Of a DNA stretch of 64,000 nucleotides, positions 61,518 through 64,000 are shown piece after piece (positions within the stretch are counted from its first letter, which is position 1; the number at the start of each line of letters is the position of its first letter). Position numbers and translations under genes: made by a program. A model generated the notes under the pieces. The model saw nothing but the letters and a program-made list of their open reading frames with translations. It made no database searches and had not been told where the DNA came from. This DNA comes from Roseibaca sp. Y0-43 (GTDB lineage Bacteria > Pseudomonadota > Alphaproteobacteria > Rhodobacterales > Rhodobacteraceae), in the NCBI RefSeq assembly GCF_020667835.1, contig NZ_JAFMPR010000001.1:310001-374000 (forward strand), written 5' to 3'.

Positions 61518-61979
61518 TCAGGTCTGGGGGTCGGCCTTGGGGTCCGGCCCGCGCCATTCGCCCTGTTCTTTCAGGGCTTCCATCACTTCGCGCGGCATGT
61601 AGGTTTCGTCATGCTTGGCAAGGATTTCATGCGCGACGAACACGCCATCGACATAGCGGCCGGTTCCGACGATACCCTCATTCTCGGTGAACAGGTCTGG
61701 CAGAATACCACGATACTGCACCTCGACCGAGGCGGGGCCATCGGTCACGCGAAACGACACCGTGTCGGACTGGCCGCGCACGATGGACCCGGCTTCGACC
61801 AGCCCACCAATGCGGAACACTTCGTTTGCCGAGGGCGGCTCTGCCACAACCTGGCTGGGCGAGCGGAAGAAATTGATCCCGTCGCGCATGGCATAACCGA
61901 TCAACGCGGTCGACAGCGTCAGCGCCACGGCGGCCACAGCGATGATCTGGATACGGCGGGTTTTCTTCAGGCTCTTCAT
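61518..61979 (-). CDS. ccmE: Haem chaperone CcmE (cytochrome c maturation)
   Basis: A 153-residue periplasmic haem chaperone with an N-terminal membrane anchor (about 10-30), an OB-fold domain with FRIGGLVEAGSIVRG, and the covalent haem site ILAKHDETYMPREV (His of HDETYMP). It takes haem from CcmC and delivers it to CcmF. It lies on the opposite strand to ccmFH, 1.3 kb away, and 12 bp before the argC end. Confidence 0.95.
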   Translation of the reverse strand: MKSLKKTRRIQIIAVAAVALTLSTALIGYAMRDGINFFRSPSQVVAEPPSANEVFRIGGLVEAGSIVRGQSDTVSFRVTDGPASVEVQYRGILPDLFTENEGIVGTGRYVDGVFVAHEILAKHDETYMPREVMEALKEQGEWRGPDPKADPQT

Positions 61980-61991
61980 GTCATCCTCAGC

Positions 61992-63020
61992 TTATGGAAA
62001 GACGGGCACGCCCATCAGACCGGTCGTTTCTGGCAACCCCAACATCAGGTTCGCGTTCTGAATCGCCTGCCCGCTGGACCCTTTGCACAGGTTGTCCAGC
62101 ACGCCAACGACCAGCGCGCGCCCCGGTATACGGTCGCCCACAACGCCAATATGCACGAAATTAGACCCGCGCACATCATGAGTCGACGGGGTTGTGCCAA
62201 AAGGTAGCACTTTCACGAAGGTTTCATCGGCGTAACGCGCCTGAAGCACGCTGTGAATCTGGGTGGCATCTCCATCGAGCCACGCGCTGGCCAGAATACC
62301 GCGATTCATGGGCAGCAGATGCGGGGTGAATTGAATGCGCAGGTCGCGGCCGGCGATGGCAGAAAATTCCTGATCGAATTCGCCCAGATGGCGATGCGTG
62401 CCGCCAACGGCATAGGCCTGCGTGCCCTCGGACAATTCGGCGTGAAGCAGGTTCTCTTTCAACGACCGCCCGGCACCAGAGACACCACATTTCAGGTCCA
62501 GAATGATCCGGTCCAGATCAATGCAGCCGGCCTCGATCAGGGGGCGCAGGATGTATTGGCCGGTGGCCGCGTTACAGCCCGTGCCAGCAACCAGCCGTGC
62601 GCTGCGGATGGCGTCGCGGTAGAATTCGGTCAGGCCATAGACGGCCTCTGCCTGCAACTCTGGCGCGGCATGGGGCTGGCCATACCATTTTTCATAGGCC
62701 GCCGGGTCGCGCAGGCGGAAATCGGCGGACAGGTCCACGATGCGCAGATCGCGCGGCAAGTCCTTGATGACTGCTTGGCTGGTCGCATGGGGCAGCGCGC
62801 AAAAGGCCAGATCGACGGCGGCGAAATCCACATCCTCGATCCGGCACAGATCGGGCAGGTCCAGATGGCGCAGGAACGGAAAGACCGACGCCATTGGCTG
62901 GCCCGCCTTGCGCTCGCCCGTCAGCGCGACGATCTGAAAGTCGGGATGCGTGGCGATCAGGCGCACAAGTTCCGCGCCGGTGTAGCCAGAAGCCCCAAGG
63001 ATAGCGATGCGTTTGGTCAT
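61992..63020 (-). CDS. argC: N-acetyl-gamma-glutamyl-phosphate reductase
   Basis: A 342-residue NADPH-dependent enzyme of arginine synthesis. It opens with [22 protein letters not shown] (nucleotide fold), and the active Cys is in [33 protein letters not shown] and [16 protein letters not shown] are also seen. Length is normal. It is followed 12 bp later by ccmE, so they may share a transcript. Confidence 0.96.
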   Translation of the reverse strand: MTKRIAILGASGYTGAELVRLIATHPDFQIVALTGERKAGQPMASVFPFLRHLDLPDLCRIEDVDFAAVDLAFCALPHATSQAVIKDLPRDLRIVDLSADFRLRDPAAYEKWYGQPHAAPELQAEAVYGLTEFYRDAIRSARLVAGTGCNAATGQYILRPLIEAGCIDLDRIILDLKCGVSGAGRSLKENLLHAELSEGTQAYAVGGTHRHLGEFDQEFSAIAGRDLRIQFTPHLLPMNRGILASAWLDGDATQIHSVLQARYADETFVKVLPFGTTPSTHDVRGSNFVHIGVVGDRIPGRALVVGVLDNLCKGSSGQAIQNANLMLGLPETTGLMGVPVFP

Positions 63021-63089
63021 GGTGGGTTTCCTAGTCGGATGCGCGGGCTGTCAGGCCGCGAGCCGTGAGTCGTGTTGCCAAGATGAAGA

Positions 63090-63911
63090 TCAGGCCGATT
63101 GAAAGGTGATCTGACGTTTCAGGAACTGGGTCGCCTTGCGAGAGACATTGGCGGGGTCGCCCGTGGTCAGGAATTTCGATCCGCGCCCCGGCCCGATCAT
63201 TTCGGGGCGGCGGGCAAGGTAATCGGACAGGCTGGCCGCCACCAGATTGGGTTGCGAATAGACGGCAACATCGGGGCCAAGGGCCGCGCGGAACGCGTCT
63301 TCCAGAAGCGGGTAATGGGTGCAGCCCAACACGGCGGCTTCGGGATGCGGCATCCTGCGTTTGAGCGATTCGACATGGCTGTGGACAAGCGCCTCGGCCA
63401 GGATCATGTCGCCCTGCTCGATCGCATCGACCACGCCGCCGCAGGGCTGCGCTTCGACATCGACCCCGATGGCGCGGAAGGCCAGTTCGCGCTGGAACGC
63501 ACGGCTGGACACCGTCGCGGGCGTAGCGAACAAAGCGACATGCTTCACGGCCACTTCGCGCGGGGGCGAATTGTCGCCCCATTGCCGTTCGGTCAGTGCC
63601 TCGATCAGCGGCACGAACACGCCCAACACGCGCTTGTCGGCGGGCACCCATGTTTCCTGCATCCGCTTCAACGCGGCAGCAGAGGCCGTGTTGCAGGCGA
63701 GGATGACCAAATCGCACCCTTCCGCCCAGAGCCGTTCGACACCCGCGCAGGTAAGGTCATAAATCTCTGCCGGGGGGCGCGTGCCATAGGGCGCGTGGGC
63801 ATTGTCGCCCAAGTAGACGAAGGGCACATCGGGCAGCTTGTCGACCAGCGCGCCCAGCACCGTCAAACCGCCCAAGCCCGAATCGAACACGCCGACTGCC
63901 ATAGCTGTCAT
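63090..63911 (-). CDS. murI: Glutamate racemase
   Basis: A 273-residue enzyme that makes D-glutamate for peptidoglycan. The two catalytic cysteines lie in [15 protein letters not shown] and [30 protein letters not shown] and [13 protein letters not shown] form the substrate site. MAVGVFDSG two residues later is an alternative start. It is 70 bp upstream of argC and read in the same direction. Confidence 0.95.
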   Translation of the reverse strand: MTAMAVGVFDSGLGGLTVLGALVDKLPDVPFVYLGDNAHAPYGTRPPAEIYDLTCAGVERLWAEGCDLVILACNTASAAALKRMQETWVPADKRVLGVFVPLIEALTERQWGDNSPPREVAVKHVALFATPATVSSRAFQRELAFRAIGVDVEAQPCGGVVDAIEQGDMILAEALVHSHVESLKRRMPHPEAAVLGCTHYPLLEDAFRAALGPDVAVYSQPNLVAASLSDYLARRPEMIGPGRGSKFLTTGDPANVSRKATQFLKRQITFQSA

Positions 63912-63966
63912 CCTTCGTCACGTCATTGCCCGGAGCTTCCGGGCGTTAACGGCATGATTAGGCCGC

Positions 63967-64000
63967 ATGGGCGCGAAAATCCATCCTGTTCTTTGCAAGC
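63967..64000 (+). other. Possible start of a gene cut by the right edge
   Basis: An ATG at 63967 opens a frame of 11 codons (MGAKIHPVLCK) up to the edge, divergent from murI. No strong ribosome site is visible and too little is present to judge or name it. Confidence 0.2.

Overview
This is a 64-kb, gene-dense, high-GC chromosomal stretch. It most resembles an alphaproteobacterium of the Rhodobacterales (Roseobacter / Paracoccaceae type). Four things suggest this: the gene content and protein sequences (CcmI, CcmF, CcmH and CcmE cytochrome c maturation, a FYDLN-acid protein, DUF2927 and DUF1289 proteins, a tetrameric sarcosine oxidase); the surE-pcm-nlpD order; a DksA with a degenerate zinc finger; and a complete ectoine operon with its own regulator and aspartokinase. 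Ectoine synthesis points to a salt-exposed lifestyle (marine, saline or soda lake). I see no insertion sequence, prophage, integrase or CRISPR array, so most of the window is ordinary core chromosome.

Layout. 0-10.5 kb: the start of trpB (cut by the left edge), a retropepsin-like protease, an FAD monooxygenase, dksA, a MoxR ATPase / acetyltransferase / lipoprotein / VWA cluster, two cyclophilins, a DoxX protein and pgk. 10.5-15.6 kb: an FtsB-like protein, an exopolysaccharide-type sugar transferase, RNase P RNA, and surE-pcm-nlpD. 15.6-20.1 kb: ectR divergent from ectA-ectB-ectC-ask, closed by a strong terminator. 20.1-22.7 kb: DUF523, DUF1289, ruvX, ccmI. 22.9-28.9 kb: soxBDAG sarcosine oxidase, with an unusual low-GC membrane-protein gene and a tiny membrane-protein gene between soxB and soxD. 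28.9-33.7 kb: rhlE-type helicase divergent from a cold-shock gene, an ArsC/Spx protein, tdk, and ald divergent from its Lrp-type regulator. 33.8-43.0 kb: Tat-exported nucleotidase, mepA, an MFS carrier, dapB, rbfA, truB and an M20 amidohydrolase. 43.0-44.7 kb: pabB-pabC. 44.8-51.1 kb: a two-gene type I secretion system divergent from a lipoprotein gene and an RTX subtilisin-like protease. 51.2-57.6 kb: an EamA permease, tRNA-Ala(GGC), a YgjP-like peptidase, thpR, two YeeE/YedE sulfur-transport proteins, and a second VWA/MoxR pair. 57.8-64.0 kb: ccmF-ccmH, an enoyl-CoA hydratase, a SpoIIAA-like protein, ccmE, argC and murI.

How the genes work together. The ectoine block is self-contained: the dedicated aspartokinase feeds aspartyl phosphate toward aspartate semialdehyde, which EctB, EctA and EctC convert to ectoine. 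soxBDAG oxidises sarcosine to glycine, passing one-carbon units to folate. The Ccm genes are scattered over three loci. The type I exporter lies next to a leaderless RTX protease that looks like its substrate.

Most notable observations. (1) The RTX protease reading frame is intact for 857 codons except for one in-frame TGA, exactly where the conserved Trp of an N-S-W-G motif should be. (2) An orphan, low-GC, TTG-started membrane-protein gene sits inside the sarcosine oxidase operon. (3) A composite repeat (two hairpins plus a conserved 26-27 bp box) occurs twice, 23 kb apart. (4) A 9-bp perfect inverted repeat lies just upstream of ectA and is a plausible EctR operator. (5) Two adjacent strong hairpins lie in the leader of the cold-shock gene. 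I did not find a clear, wholly new multi-gene system. Function names rest on motif and family recognition by eye; no database search was run.
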